Origin: Tolypeutes matacus
Lineage: Eukaryota > Chordata > Mammalia > Cingulata > Chlamyphoridae
NCBI GenBank assembly: GCA_026826555.1
Contig: JAKSZT010054458.1
Location: 1,023,481 to 1,087,480, forward strand
Direction of reading: 5' to 3'
DNA: 64,000 bases
Of the stretch, positions 46,901 through 57,528 are shown piece after piece (the first letter of the stretch is position 1; the number at the start of each line of letters is the position of its first letter). Made by a program: the position numbers and the translations under genes. The notes below the pieces were generated by a model. It saw only the letters and a list, made by a program, of their open reading frames with translations. It was not told where the DNA came from and did no database searches.

Positions 46901-47869
46901 ACAGGAACTGTGCATGGAGAATCATAAAGGAGAGAGGGGAAAAGAGGCTTCTGAGGGTTTTCCAGTTCTCAGAGTTTCAGACAGCTCTTTATATCCTTCT
47001 AGTGAATTTTTCTTTAGGCTAAAGATAGCTCAAGTTGATGCCTTATTTAAAATCAAGATAGCCTTGATTAAGGAGAGATCCCTCCAGTTTGCTAGCATTT
47101 CTTATAGTAATTTATGGGAATTCTAGAAATATGTCTACACTACGTGTTGTAAGAAGAGGGGAAACAGAGCTAATGGAGAGAGAGTTCTTGCACGGCCAGG
47201 TTTCGGAGTTGCAGACAACAGACTCCACTGGAGGCGGTCTAAACAGAAGAAGCTATTTTAAAGTGTATTAGTTCACAGAATCTCTCAACAGAACCATGCT
47301 TGGTGCCTACATAACCAAGAACAAACCAGCCAAGCACAATACTACCGAAGAATTGCCCAATTACAGCTTGGGATTGTTCTCAGAGGCACAGATGGTGTTA
47401 GGGACTGGATGGCAGAAACACTTCCACAGCTACCCCAGAAGGAACCAGATGCTTCTTCCAAAAGAAGAGCCTCTCTCATTGAGGGTTCAGTCAGTATCTC
47501 AAGTTATCCATTTCTACCCCCAAGTCTCTAATTGCAGGTAGGGGGAGAAGGGCAATGGAGGAGGGTGTCTGTTTGTAAGAATTTAGGTCACATGCAGAAT
47601 CCTCACTACAAGGAAGTGTGGGAAATGCAGTTCTTCTGCCTTCCAGCCTATAAGAGTGTAGGAAGACAAGCTAGGAAAGGGTTGGGATGGCTGTTGAGTG
47701 AGCCAATCTGCAAGATCTTCCCCAATTCACATCCTGTATTGTTGCAAAGGAAAAGTGGAATTCTCCAAATGTCTTCCACGCTAGCAGAGCCATATGCATA
47801 ATAATATCTCTGAAGGGTGAGTGGGGAGGGGACAGGGAATGTGAACTCAGAGAATTCCCAGATTTTTAT
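43960..47869. other. 3.9 kb mostly unassigned DNA
   Basis: No exon recognised. 46740-46880 ('accatgaccttgtcttcttg', 'ataactgattggattgg', 'ccaagaaatagatcatctgt') resembles an old mammalian LTR, but I cannot confirm it. 45150-45720 and 47080-47800 have overlapping 60-96 residue frames with no domain. A short hairpin lies at 44997-45018. Confidence 0.35.
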
Positions 47870-48290
47870 TTCTTTTTTTAAAAACAGACTTTGTTTCAGA
47901 GCATTTTTAAGTTTAAGAAAATTGTGCCAAAAGTACAGAGTTCCTATATTCCCCCTTTGCTTCTTACACACATAGTTTGCCCTATTATTAACATCTTTCA
48001 TTAATGTGATACATTTGTTACCGTTGATGAACCAATATTGATACATTAGCAGTAACTAAAGTCCATAGTTTAACTTAGGGTTCACTCTGTGTTCTACAGT
48101 TCTCAGGGTTTTGAAAGATCCATAATGTTATGTACCCACAATTACAGTGTTAAGAAGAATAGTTTCACTGCCCTATAAATGTCCTATGTTCCACCTATTC
48201 ATCCTTTCCCCTCCCTGAGTCCTAGCAACCATTGATCTTTTTTGCTGTTTCTATAATTTTGTCTTTTCCAGAATATCATATAGTTGGATA

Positions 48291-48420
48291 CTGGCAATTA
48301 CACTCCCAGATAGTTACCCAATTTATATCCACACAGAAACCTGCACACAAATATTTCTAGCAGCTTTATTCATAGTTGACAAAAACTGGAAGCAATCAAG
48401 ATGTCTTTAATAGGTGAATT
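48291..48420 (+). repeat. Inverted self-copy inside the L1
   Basis: This 130-bp block is sense L1, lying between 'agttggata' and 'tatagtatgtagcc', which are adjacent in ordinary antisense L1. Its reverse complement matches 49248-49388 of the same element ('aattcacctattaa', 'cttccaatttttgtcaacta', 'gtgtaattgccag') apart from a deletion of about 11 bases and scattered changes. Confidence 0.8.
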
Positions 48421-48560
48421 CGTATAGTATGTAGCCTTTTCAAACTTGCTTCTTTCATTTGGCAATATATATTTTTATGTCTTTTCATGGCTTGATAACT
48501 CATTTATTTTTATTGTTTTCGTGTCTTTTCCTGGCTTTATAACTCATTTATTTATTTAAG

Positions 48561-48791
48561 TATTTATTTATTTATATTTTTATTTATTTATCCTCCCCTT
48601 GCTGCTTGTGCTCACTGTGTCCGTTTGCTGTGCATCTTTCTGTGTCTTTCTGTCTCCCTCCGTTGGGTCATCTTGCTGCACCAATTCTAGGTGCCACGCG
48701 GGAGCTCCTTCACCAGGAGGCCCCAGGGATGGAACAGGGGGCCTCCCATATGGTAAATGGGAGCCCAACCAATTGAGCCACAGCCGCTTCC
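48561..48791 (-). mobile_element. Xenarthran SINE, long 3' variant
   Basis: Minus-strand head 'ggaagcggctgtggctcaat', then a longer 3' module than the other copies, with 'gacccaacggagggagacag' and 'agcaaacggacacagtgagc' before 'acaagcagcaaggggagg'. A shared 'tcatttattt' (48544-48553, 48793-48802) is a possible duplication, but the target is itself repetitive. Confidence 0.88.
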
Positions 48792-48849
48792 TTCATTTAT
48801 TTTTGTTGTTGAATAATACTCCATTGTATGGCTATAGCAGTTTGTTTAT

Positions 48850-49239
48850 TGTCCCGGCCCGCGGGACAGTCAACTGTCCTATGAGGGAAGAATGGTATGG
48901 GACAAGAGACACGAAGAATGACAGCAAGACAGGATTCTGATCAAGCTGCAAAAGTTTATTGAAGAGGCAGGGTATATATACTCTAAAGGAAGAGGGGGTG
49001 GCTAATAAGGACGGGTGGCGGTTTAGGATTGGTGGATGCTGTTGCTAGGGTAGGTGGCAGCTGCAGAGGTTAGTGCTTTTGGCGCGAACTTTGGGCACGA
49101 ACTATTCTTTTGGCGAGAACTACCGAAGAAGAAGAAGGCTAATTATAGCTTAAGCTGTTGTTTCAACCCTGGCGGCCATGTTGCATGTTACCGGCATCGC
49201 TGAAGGTGAATAGATATGCCACCTTCGTTGTCCCCAACA
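48850..49239 (-). mobile_element. ERV2-like solo LTR with 6-bp duplication
   Basis: 390-bp element with TG..CA ends: on the minus strand it starts TGTTGGGGACAACG and ends GGCCGGGACA. The host 6-mer 'gtttat' lies on both sides (48844-48849, 49240-49245); six bases is typical of betaretrovirus-like ERV2. On the minus strand, TATATATA (48973-48980) precedes AATAAA (48955-48960), a compact order seen in betaretroviruses with a short R. No internal viral sequence. It looks well preserved, so it is likely one of the youngest insertions here. Confidence 0.9.
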
Positions 49240-50704
49240 GTTTATCAATTCACCTATTAATGACATCTTGGTTGCTTCCAATTTTTGTCAACTATGAATA
49301 AAGCTGCTAGAAATATTTGTGTGTAGGTTTTTGTGTGGATATAAATTTTCAACTTATTTGGATAAATATCTAGGAGTGTAATTGCCAGATCATATGGTAA
49401 GCCAATGCTTAGCTTTGTAAGAAACTGTCAAACTGTCTTCCAAGGTGACTATACCTTATTGCCTTACTATCAGCAGTGAATCAGAGTTCGTGTTACTCAA
49501 CGTCTTCACCAGTTTTTGGTGTTGTCAGTGTCTTGGAGTTTAACTATTTTAATGGGTGTGTAGTGGTAGCTCATTGTTGTTTTAATTCCCTAATGCCATA
49601 GAATGTTGAGCATCTTTTCATATGCTTATTTTGTATCTTCTTTGGTGAGGTGCCCGCTTTTAAATTAAGTTGTTTGTTTTCTTATTGTTGAGTCCTAAGA
49701 GTTCTTTGTATATTTTGGATATAAGTCCTTTATCAGATAGGTGTTCTGCAAATATTTTTTCCCAGTCTGTGAGTTGTCTTTTAATTCCCTCTCTGTGGCA
49801 GCATCTTTTGCAGAACAGAATTTTTTTTTAACTTAATGAAGTCCAACCAATCAATTTTTTTTTTCATGTATCTTTCTTTTGGTGTTGTATCTGAGACATC
49901 ATCACCAAAACCCAAGGTCACCTAGATTTTCTTCCATGTTATCTTTTAGAAGTTTTATGGTTTTGTGTTTAACATTTAGGTTTATGATCTATTCTGAGTT
50001 AATTTTTGTGAAAGGGGTAAGGTCTAGGTCAACATTCATATTTTTGAATGTGTATGACTAATTGTTCCAGCATCAGTTGTTGAATTCTCCATGAAATTAT
50101 CTTTGCTCCTTTGATCAGTTGACTATATTTGTGTGAGTCTATTGTTGGGGTCTCTATTCTATTGCATTGACCTATTTGTCTTTTCCTTTCTAATACCATA
50201 CTATATTGATCAGCATAGCTTTTTAGTGAGGTTGGGTATTTTCAGTCCTCCAACTTTGTTCTTTTTCAATATTGTGTTTGGCTATCCTGGGTATTTTGGC
50301 TTTCCATAGAAAGTTTAGAATCAGTTTTGTCACTATCCACAAAATAACTTGCTGAGATTTTGATTGGGATTGCATTAAATCTATATGTCAAGTTGGTGAG
50401 AAGATGGCATAACAATATCCTCCTATCCCTGAATATGGAATATCTTTCCATTTATTTAGATCTTTTTTTATTTATTTCATCAGCATTTCATAATTTTCCT
50501 TATATGTACAATTTCTTGTACATGTTTTGCTAGGCCAGATTTATACCTAAGCTTGTTTGCTTTCTTTTCTTTCTTCTTGTGCTAATATAAATAGTGTGTT
50601 TTTAATTTCAAATTCCAGTTGTTGGTATATAGAAAAGCAGTTGACTTTTGTGCATTAACCTTATATCCTCCAACCTTACTATAATCATTTCTTAGTTCCA
50701 GGGG

Positions 50705-50908
50705 TTATTTTGGTCTATCTTCTGTATTTTCTACAAAGACAATCATGCTATTTGTGAACAAAGACAGTTTTATTTTTTCCTTCCCATTCTGCATACCTTT
50801 TATTTCCTTTTCTTGTCTTATTGCATTAGCTAAGACTTCCAGTAAAATGTTGACTAGGAATGGTGAGAGGGGACATCCTTGCCTTGTTCCCAATCTTAGG
50901 GAAAACAT
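50705..50908 (-). pseudogene. L1 ORF2 reverse transcriptase remnant
   Basis: A 67-residue minus-strand frame begins [20 protein letters not shown] and continues with [14 protein letters not shown], the conserved RT block 4 region of L1 ORF2. The following catalytic motif, normally F/YADD, reads FTNS here, so both aspartates are lost. It lies in the long L1 at 47870-50955. Dead copy. Confidence 0.92.
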
Positions 50909-50955
50909 CTAGTTACTCACCATTAAGTATGATGTTAGCTGTGGGTTTCTTGTAG

Positions 50956-52812
50956 GTGTAATGTAGTTTTGAAATATAATAGTCCTTTTTTCTTTTTCAC
51001 ACTTCCTTTTGTGTGACCTTCCCATTCAGTTAGAGGTGCCTGTTGTGTCAAGGAGGATCAGGATTGTTGGAGTATAAAGGAAAGAAGTGTAAGTGTCCAA
51101 GTTTTGACTGCACAAATAAGATTTAAATCCAAAGGCATAAAATAGTCTTGGAAGTCTTCCAAGTTGGAAGTCTTGAGGAAGAAAGAGTTCTTTTTAATTC
51201 CCAAATCTCCCTTTCACATACCAAAAGCCAACTTGGATCACAGAGTTTTACTAGAAACAGTATAGAGAGAACAGAGGATATAAGAAAGGCTTCTACTAGA
51301 CAGGAAGAAGCAGTAGAAAGCCTTTCTTTGTGGGAGAAAGCAAAGATATTTGGAGGGAATGCAACCAGGATGAGGATGCAAAAGGCACCAGCAACCCCAA
51401 CCCTCAAAATCTCATTAAAAGGGTAAAGAAAAGGAGGAGGGTAGAAATCACAAGTAGTTTGAGAACAAGGGAGTCTGAGAAAGTCTGGGCTGTTGGAGAG
51501 GTCCAGAAAGAATAGTCTGAGATAGTACCTGATCCTAAGCACTTCAAAGTGGTACACAGGAGACCGTAGGTTTTCCATGTGAACTTGAAAGGGGTACACA
51601 GAGCTTCTGTGAAGATAGTAGATCTACAGAGATATGACAAAGAGAGTAGGCCAAAAAGCATGACAGCTTCATACTTAGAGGCAAATGGCAGGGACCCCAG
51701 CCCAGCAGTAGGCTCTGACAGAATGCCCTGGGACCAAGGATGATTAGCCACACCTTGGCAGACACCAGCAGAGGGCACTCAGAGATCAGACCAGACCAAC
51801 AAAGTCCTTTGATATCAGTCACCTGATAGCTTGAAGAACACAGTTCCCACTTCCAACCTCCATCTTTCCCTAAAGGCCATTTTGGGAAAGAGGAGAGAGA
51901 GTAAAATCAGCACTGATAGGGATTTAACATTGAATTTGTTGAATATTTACACCAAAGAGAATAAGTTAACCAGAAACTTTCCTAAAAGCAGAGGAGATTG
52001 AGGTTAAAGGGTTTTTTTTGTTGTTCTTGTTGTTTGTTTTTTGTTTTTTTTAATTCTTTCTGGTAAGTGGGAATTGGGAATGGAAGTTCTTTGCAAGTTG
52101 AGGTCCATAACAGAAAATAAAATAGAGCTACATTTTTTGCACATCTGAGTAGTAATGTTTACATTTCAACCTCCCTGAGAGCAGATTAGAAAACTGTAAG
52201 CTCCCTTGGAGCAACATCTGGTAGTGATTTGGAAATGGCTTGGTAGCATGATGAGAGTCTGGAAAGGATAATGAGAATCAAGAAAGGACAAAGGTTATCC
52301 TCTCCTTTTCCTTGGAGCTGAGGTTGGTGTTGTAGAATTTCTGGTGGGCCTGGAGTGGACCAAGAGCCTGCTCAGCAGGTTGAAGGGACAAAAGCCAAAG
52401 GAGTAGATACTTAATATAAGGAGTGGACATACCTCCATGGGATCCCCAATGCCAGCAGGTTGTGGAAGATGTGCTCTGGTGGATACTAATGACCACTCTC
52501 ATGGCATGAGAGAGCCAGTCATTAGATACTGCCCATTCCAGAGAACAGCCACACTGCGGAGACCAATGAAGAACAGAGCACATGGCTTCTCAGCTGCACT
52601 CTTAGCAGTGGATGTTGATCAAATGCCCAGGTACCAGACCAGACCAGCAGATATCTAACAGGCAGCATAACCACCCGGGACCCCTCTTCCATAGACACAA
52701 GGACACAATTAAGCATTTACCCAAAAGAGACTAACCTTATTTGAAAGTCACTGTTTTAAACCTGAGAGGACTGAGATACTTTAATTGGCAAGTTTAATTT
52801 TATTTCTCATAG
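50956..52812. other. Unassigned DNA between L1 and MIR
   Basis: No exon recognised. It contains a strong CTCF-like motif (51765-51779) and a possible diverged direct repeat. Overlapping frames of 92-158 residues at 51123-51822 lie in several frames on both strands and lack domains. Confidence 0.4.
51765..51779 (+). promoter_or_regulatory. CTCF-like motif
   Basis: 'ccagcagagggcact' fits the CTCF core consensus CCASYAGRGGGCRC at every core position. The flanking 'gaca' and 'cagag' are compatible. Prediction by eye; occupancy is not known. Confidence 0.5.
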
Positions 52813-53040
52813 TTTACCATAGTGATGAAGAGCATGAACTCTGGAGCCAGATGACCAGGGTTCGAATTGGCTCCAACATTTGCTAGCTATGTGGCCGTGG
52901 GCAAATAGCTTAAATCTCTGGCCTCAGGGTGCTCATCTGTTAAATGGGGATCTGAATAGTGCTACTTCCTAGAATAGTGTAAGGATTAAGTGATGTATTT
53001 CAAATACTTAGAAGAGTGCCTGGCACACAGAGCAGTCACC
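52813..53040 (+). mobile_element. MIR SINE, near full length
   Basis: Sense MIR: 'gaagagcatgaactctggag', 'ccagatgaccagggttcgaa' (B box), 'tagctatgtggccgtgggca', 'ctcatctgttaaatggggat', 'agagtgcctggcacacagag'. One of the best preserved MIR copies in the window. Confidence 0.93.
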
Positions 53041-53850
53041 AAGAAAGGGCTTGTTCATATCCTTACCATACAGCATGATGATTCATGAGGAAGTAGAAAT
53101 TGATTATAGAAAAAAAATGTTTTAATGCTCCATATTTTGCACCATCTTATCCAGGGTGTGTAAATTTTGGACCCCACCACAGACAGATGCTCTGTTCTAA
53201 CAGTGTCTCGCCTAAGACAGTGATCCCTTAGGGTAGTATTTAGAAAGTCCTGCTTCATTCAGGAAGCTAAGCTCAGAAACACAGGTTTCAGAAATCTGTT
53301 ATCTGTGCCCACATACTCCTCTTTAGAGTGACTTCTGCGTTTCAGCACTCAGAATTGTTTTTAACCCTGAGACAATGGGCTTTCCCTTGCCTTGCTTTGA
53401 CTACTTGTTTTAGTTGCTATTCTTGTATATTCCACAAGTGGGTTTAAGTTGCTCCCTAAATTTTTATAGCATTTCAGGATGAAGGAGGCTATTGTTACAG
53501 GAAGAAAAATGTTCTGAACAAAGATTTGTTGTTATTTTAAAATTCTAAACCTTTGGGGGGCAGTAAGAGTTTTAGAATAAACTCTTCAAAGCATCATGAG
53601 ACAGGATATGAGCTATTATAAAATGGTTCGGTTAACTGTGGTAGAGCCTGGCGTTAACGAAATTAAGGACAGGCTTCTATGGCAGCGTGGGCTGGAGGCT
53701 AACAGTGCCCCTGCTCCCTGGTGACATACTCTCAGGTGACCTACGGATTTATACCATGGAGCTAGTGAGGACAGGTGGGGAACCTACTATGGAACTATCA
53801 TTTGCTAAGCACTTGTCACATGCCAGTGTCATAACAGGTACATTAAGTAC
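53041..53850. other. Unique DNA
   Basis: No gene or repeat recognised. Confidence 0.4.
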
Positions 53851-54703
53851 TGTATTAGTTTCCTGTAGCTGCTAGAACAAATTACCACAAATCTGGTAAC
53901 TTAAAACAATAGAGAGTTGATCTCTTAGTTCTGGAAGCCAGGGCCGTGCTCTTTCTGCAGGTCTAGAGGAGAACCCTGTGGTAGTTTGAAAACATGTTCT
54001 TAAAGCTAATCCATTCCTGTGGGTGTAAATCCATTGTTGTAAGTAGGACTTTTAATGAGATTACTTTAGTTAAAGTGTGGCCTGCCTCAATCAGGATGGG
54101 ACTTAATCCTATTATTGGAGTCCTTTATAATAGAATGAAATTCAGACAGAGAAAGAAAGAGCCATATGTCAAGAGGCTGAAATCAACCAACCTAGAAGGG
54201 AAGGGAGAGTCCAGCAAACACCGTCATGTCCTTGCCATGTGACAGAGGAGCCAAGGATTGCTGGCAGCCAAAACCAGAACGGGAAGAAAGTATTACCTTG
54301 ATGATGCCATGATTTGGACATTTCCCAGCCTCAAAACCACGAGCAAATAAATTCTTATTGTTTAACCTGACCCATTTTCTGGTATTTGCTTTGAGCAGCC
54401 TAGAGAACTAGAATGGTCCTTCCTTGACTCGTCCCACTTCTGTTGGCTCCAGGCTTCCTTGGTTTGAGGCCGCATCACTCCCATCACTGCCTCCAGTGTC
54501 CCATTACCTCTCTTCTTCTGTCTTATATAAGGACACATATAATTGGATTTAGGGCCCAGCAAGATAATCCAGGATTATCTCATCTCAAGATCCTTAACAA
54601 TTTGATCTGTAAAGACCCTTTTTCCAAACAAGGTCATATTCACAGGTTCAGGGAGTTAGAAAGTGGACATATCTTTTTGGAGGCCACCATTCAAGCCACT
54701 ACA
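53851..54703 (-). mobile_element. MLT1-type LTR, split by a MaLR-like LTR
   Basis: Left part 53851-53976 ('tgtattagtttcctgtagct', 'cttagttctggaagccaggg'), right part 54414-54703 ('ccttccttgactcgtcccac', 'tataaggacacatataattg', 'tcaagccactaca'). The parts join in MLT1 order across the insertion. Confidence 0.88.
53977..54413 (+). mobile_element. MaLR-like LTR, third copy of the 13445 family
   Basis: Starts 'tgtggtagtttgaaaacatg', contains 'cattcctgtgggtgtaaatc', 'aaagtgtggcctgcctcaat', 'gcaaataaattcttattg', and ends 'cctagagaactagaa'. Same order as 13445-14092. It sits inside the MLT1 and so is younger. Confidence 0.85.
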
Positions 54704-54904
54704 GATACCTCTCAAATTCTCATACTTATATTCTGAAAGCATGTATCAATATCTCAAAACTCAACCTCAAAACGTTTTCTGAAGTGGCTCACAATTACAC
54801 TTCTTGTAAATGACAACTGATTTAAATGCAAGATCGTCAGATTTCAAAGCTGTTCTTTCTGCTACATAACATTAAAAACAACAATAATTAAAAAACAATT
54901 ATAG

Positions 54905-55330
54905 CTGACATTTATTGAATGCCTACTATTTATGAGACATTATGCTAGATGCACTAGAAGTATTATTTCTAAACTTTATAACAGGACAGTGAATGTGGCT
55001 CAAGTGGTTGAGTGCCTGCTTCCCATGAGGTCCTGGGTTCGATCCTTGGTACCTCCTAGAAACAAAACAAAACAAACCAAAGAAACAAATGAAAAAACCA
55101 ACTTTCATTGGGGAGCAGATATAGCTCAGTGGTTGAGTGCCTGCTTCCTATGTACGAGGTCCTGGGTTCAATCCCCGGTATCTCCTAAAAAATAATAAAA
55201 ATAAATAACTTTATAACAATCCTACAAGTTGGGTTTCCTTATTTCCAATTTATAGATGAGGGAACCAAGCCTCAGACGAATTACAGGCTCAAAGCCTAAG
55301 TATAATGAGTGGTTAAGCAGGAACTTGAAA
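54905..55330 (-). mobile_element. MIR SINE, split by a SINE dimer
   Basis: Left part 'gacatttattgaatgcctac', 'gagacattatgctagatgca'; right part 'caatttatagatgagggaac', 'caagcctcagacgaattac'. Antisense MIR. Confidence 0.8.
54984..55206 (+). mobile_element. Dimeric tRNA-derived SINE with 12-bp duplication
   Basis: Monomer 1 (54984-55050: 'tggctcaagtggttgagtgc', 'gggttcgatccttgg'), A-rich linker with 'aaacaaaacaaac', monomer 2 (55111-55188: 'tagctcagtggttgagtgcc', 'gggttcaatccccgg'), tail of 'aataaaaa' units. Target 'aactttataaca' duplicated exactly (54972-54983, 55207-55218), so the dimer moved as one unit. Confidence 0.93.
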
Positions 55331-55659
55331 GCAAAGGCAAACCAAGTCAAATGCCCCTAGAGGAATCCTCAAATCACCGAGGAAACCTATAGCTGCTATG
55401 TTAGCAACATTACTTTTGCTAGATGAAGGGTTGGCTAAGTCTTTTAGAAAGGCATTAAAAATTCCTGAAGCATTTAGAATCAGTTTAACCCTACCTAGTA
55501 CAGTATGGCTTGGGCACTGTCATACAGTTAGTGAAGCAGAGATTTGAGGCATTTTCTTCTCTTTCTAGCTACTGTGTCCCATTGTCAGGTTCTGTTCATG
55601 CCTTGACATTGCCCAATTATAAAGGACCATCTTTTACTACAGAAATCATAGTAACTTAA

Positions 55660-55880
55660 CTTTGAATGGAACTCTAGCATTTACAGTTCTCTATCTCATT
55701 TAGTTCTTAAAAGACAGTCCTTGTGTTTGGCAGAGTATTATTATTCTCATTTTCCAGTCAAGGGGACAAAGTTTCTAAGAGAGTTGTTGCTGTTTGCTTC
55801 AGACAGACACAGACAGGACTTGAACCTTGACTGTGTAACTACAAGTCTATTTTTCTTTCTAGTGCAGCAAACCTGCTTTC
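55660..55880 (-). mobile_element. MIR SINE
   Basis: Antisense MIR: 'tctatctcatttagttctta', 'cattttccagtcaaggggac', 'ggacttgaaccttgactgtg'. Diverged. Confidence 0.65.
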
Positions 55881-56038
55881 GATTTTAAAAAATCCAAGAA
55901 AAAATAAGGATAAATTTGGCTAACATCTATTTCTGGTAGATGAAGCAAAAAATGAAGTGGGAAAAAGTTTTACTTTCCATTCTCAGTCTTGAGGACGAGT
56001 AACTGCATTTCAGCAGTGACACTCCAAAGTGGTTTACA

Positions 56039-56193
56039 GGAGCAGATGTGGCTCAAACAGTTGAGCACCCGCCTCCCACATGGGAGGTCCCGGGTTCCTT
56101 TCCTGGTGCTTCCTAAAGAAGACAAACAAACAATGAGAGACAATGAGCAAAAACAATGAGCAAAACAGACAAGGGAGCCATGTGGGGGAAGGG
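56039..56193 (+). mobile_element. DAS-type SINE with long 3' module
   Basis: Head 'ggagcagatgtggctcaaac', 'agttgagcacccgcctccca', B-box-like 'cgggttcctttcc', then a 3' module with 'aagacaaacaaacaatgaga' and 'gagcaaaacagacaagggag'. Flanks 'agtggtttaca' (56028-56038) and 'agtgatttaca' (56194-56204) are an 11-bp duplication with one change. Confidence 0.9.
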
Positions 56194-56204
56194 AGTGATT
56201 TACA

Positions 56205-57097
56205 ATTGAGAATTCTTTCTTAAGGGCACAGAGCTCTTTTTGTATTACCTTATTTTCCTTGCTATTCCAAACAAGAGGACTAAGCATGCTCTGTTTTGTC
56301 CAGACTGGGTTTATTGTCCCATCCTTAGATGATAGATGTTCTTTAATAATGCTGAACCTGATATTACACAACTCTAAACTCCTCTTCCACAGACTGGAGC
56401 TGTATATGCCAAAACCTTATGATGACAAGTCATAGCATTGGAATGAAAGGAATGTAATACTCATATTCTCTTAACTCAGATAATATACAGAGATATCTTT
56501 AAGCCAAGAGTTTCTCAGTCTTCATCTTTGAAATGAGGTGATTTTCTAAATAATGTTGCAGAGAACACAAATAATTCAAGGAGAAAGATTGCCCACCAAA
56601 AGAAATGTGGTATGAATGATCCTTCTTTTCTCTTGAATCTTTATATCCAACAAAAATCTTATGTACTGTCTTAGATACCCTGGCCACTGCCCACTTCTAG
56701 GGTCTTCAGCTGCTCAGCCACCACCCCCATTGTTCCCCATACCTAATGCAAAGTTCAACTGGCTAGGAGTGACCAATCATTTGCCTTGGATATGCTAGAC
56801 CTATTCCCTTGGTTCTGTCACACTCAACCACATACACACACAGAGCCAAGTCAACCAGCACACACCTAGAGTTTTTTGGCTCTTCCCATCACGTCCAGGA
56901 TTGGATGAAAAACCATACATCAGAATGTGGGCTCTGGCAACCTTAATAGCTGGAGCGGTCACATGATATAACTGGAAATGCGAGGGAGTTTATTTCTGGT
57001 GGAACAAGTTTTGACCAATAAGAAACAGGCAATGAGAGGCAGCTGGAAGAATAAACTCTAGTTCCTTTCTTATTCTCAGTGAGTACTAGAGGCATGG
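56205..57097. other. Unique DNA
   Basis: No gene or repeat recognised. The minus-strand frame of 133 residues (55970-56371) is antisense to the SINE and is not a gene. Confidence 0.4.
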
Positions 57098-57528
57098 TAT
57101 TATGGTTTGAAATGTGTCTCCCAAAAAGATTTGAGATCCATGAATGTGATCCTATTTGGAAATAAGATCTTTGAAGATGTGATTAGTTAAATGAAGCCAA
57201 ACTGGATTAGGAGGGCCCCTAAAACAGTATGATTAGTGTCCTTCTAAGAATGGGAGAGCTGGATGCAGAGCAACAGACAATGGGGAGTGGGACATGTGAA
57301 GATGGAGGAGGCAGTGAAGCAGTCATAAGTCAAGGAATGCCAGAGATTGGCGCAAACACCAGAAGCCAGAGAAGGCAAGGAAGGGGTCTCCCCTATAGGT
57401 TTCAGATGGAGCACAGCCCTGCTGACACCTTGGTTTCAGACTCCAGAACTGTTAGACAATAAATTTCTTTTGTTTTAAGCCATCCAGATTGTGGTACTTT
57501 GTTATGGCAGCCCTAGAAAACTAAGGCA
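57098..57528 (+). mobile_element. MLT1-type MaLR LTR
   Basis: Sense MLT1: 'tattatggtttgaaatgtgt', 'tatttggaaataagatcttt', 'gcaaacaccagaagccagag', 'ctgacaccttggtttcagac', 'agacaataaatttcttttg', end 'agaaaactaaggca'. Almost full length. Confidence 0.93.

Larger units (their letters stand above)
47870..50955 (-). mobile_element. Long old L1 (3' half), secondarily interrupted
   Basis: Antisense L1 from the 3' region ('ctataaatgtcctatgttcc', 'tcctagcaaccattgatctt') through the ORF2 C-terminus to the reverse transcriptase region ('atggtgagaggggacatcct' near 50860). It is interrupted by an inverted copy of its own sequence (48291-48420), a SINE (48561-48791) and an ERV2-like LTR (48850-49239). The body without these is about 2.3 kb. 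Confidence 0.88.

Noticed and set aside
51123..51822. Cluster of 61-158 residue frames on both strands
   Set aside because: They overlap in several frames, share no domain and show no splice structure.
54984..55206. tRNA-like heads with A and B boxes
   Set aside because: They are SINE monomers inside duplicated target sites with A-rich tails; no cloverleaf with intact acceptor and anticodon stems.
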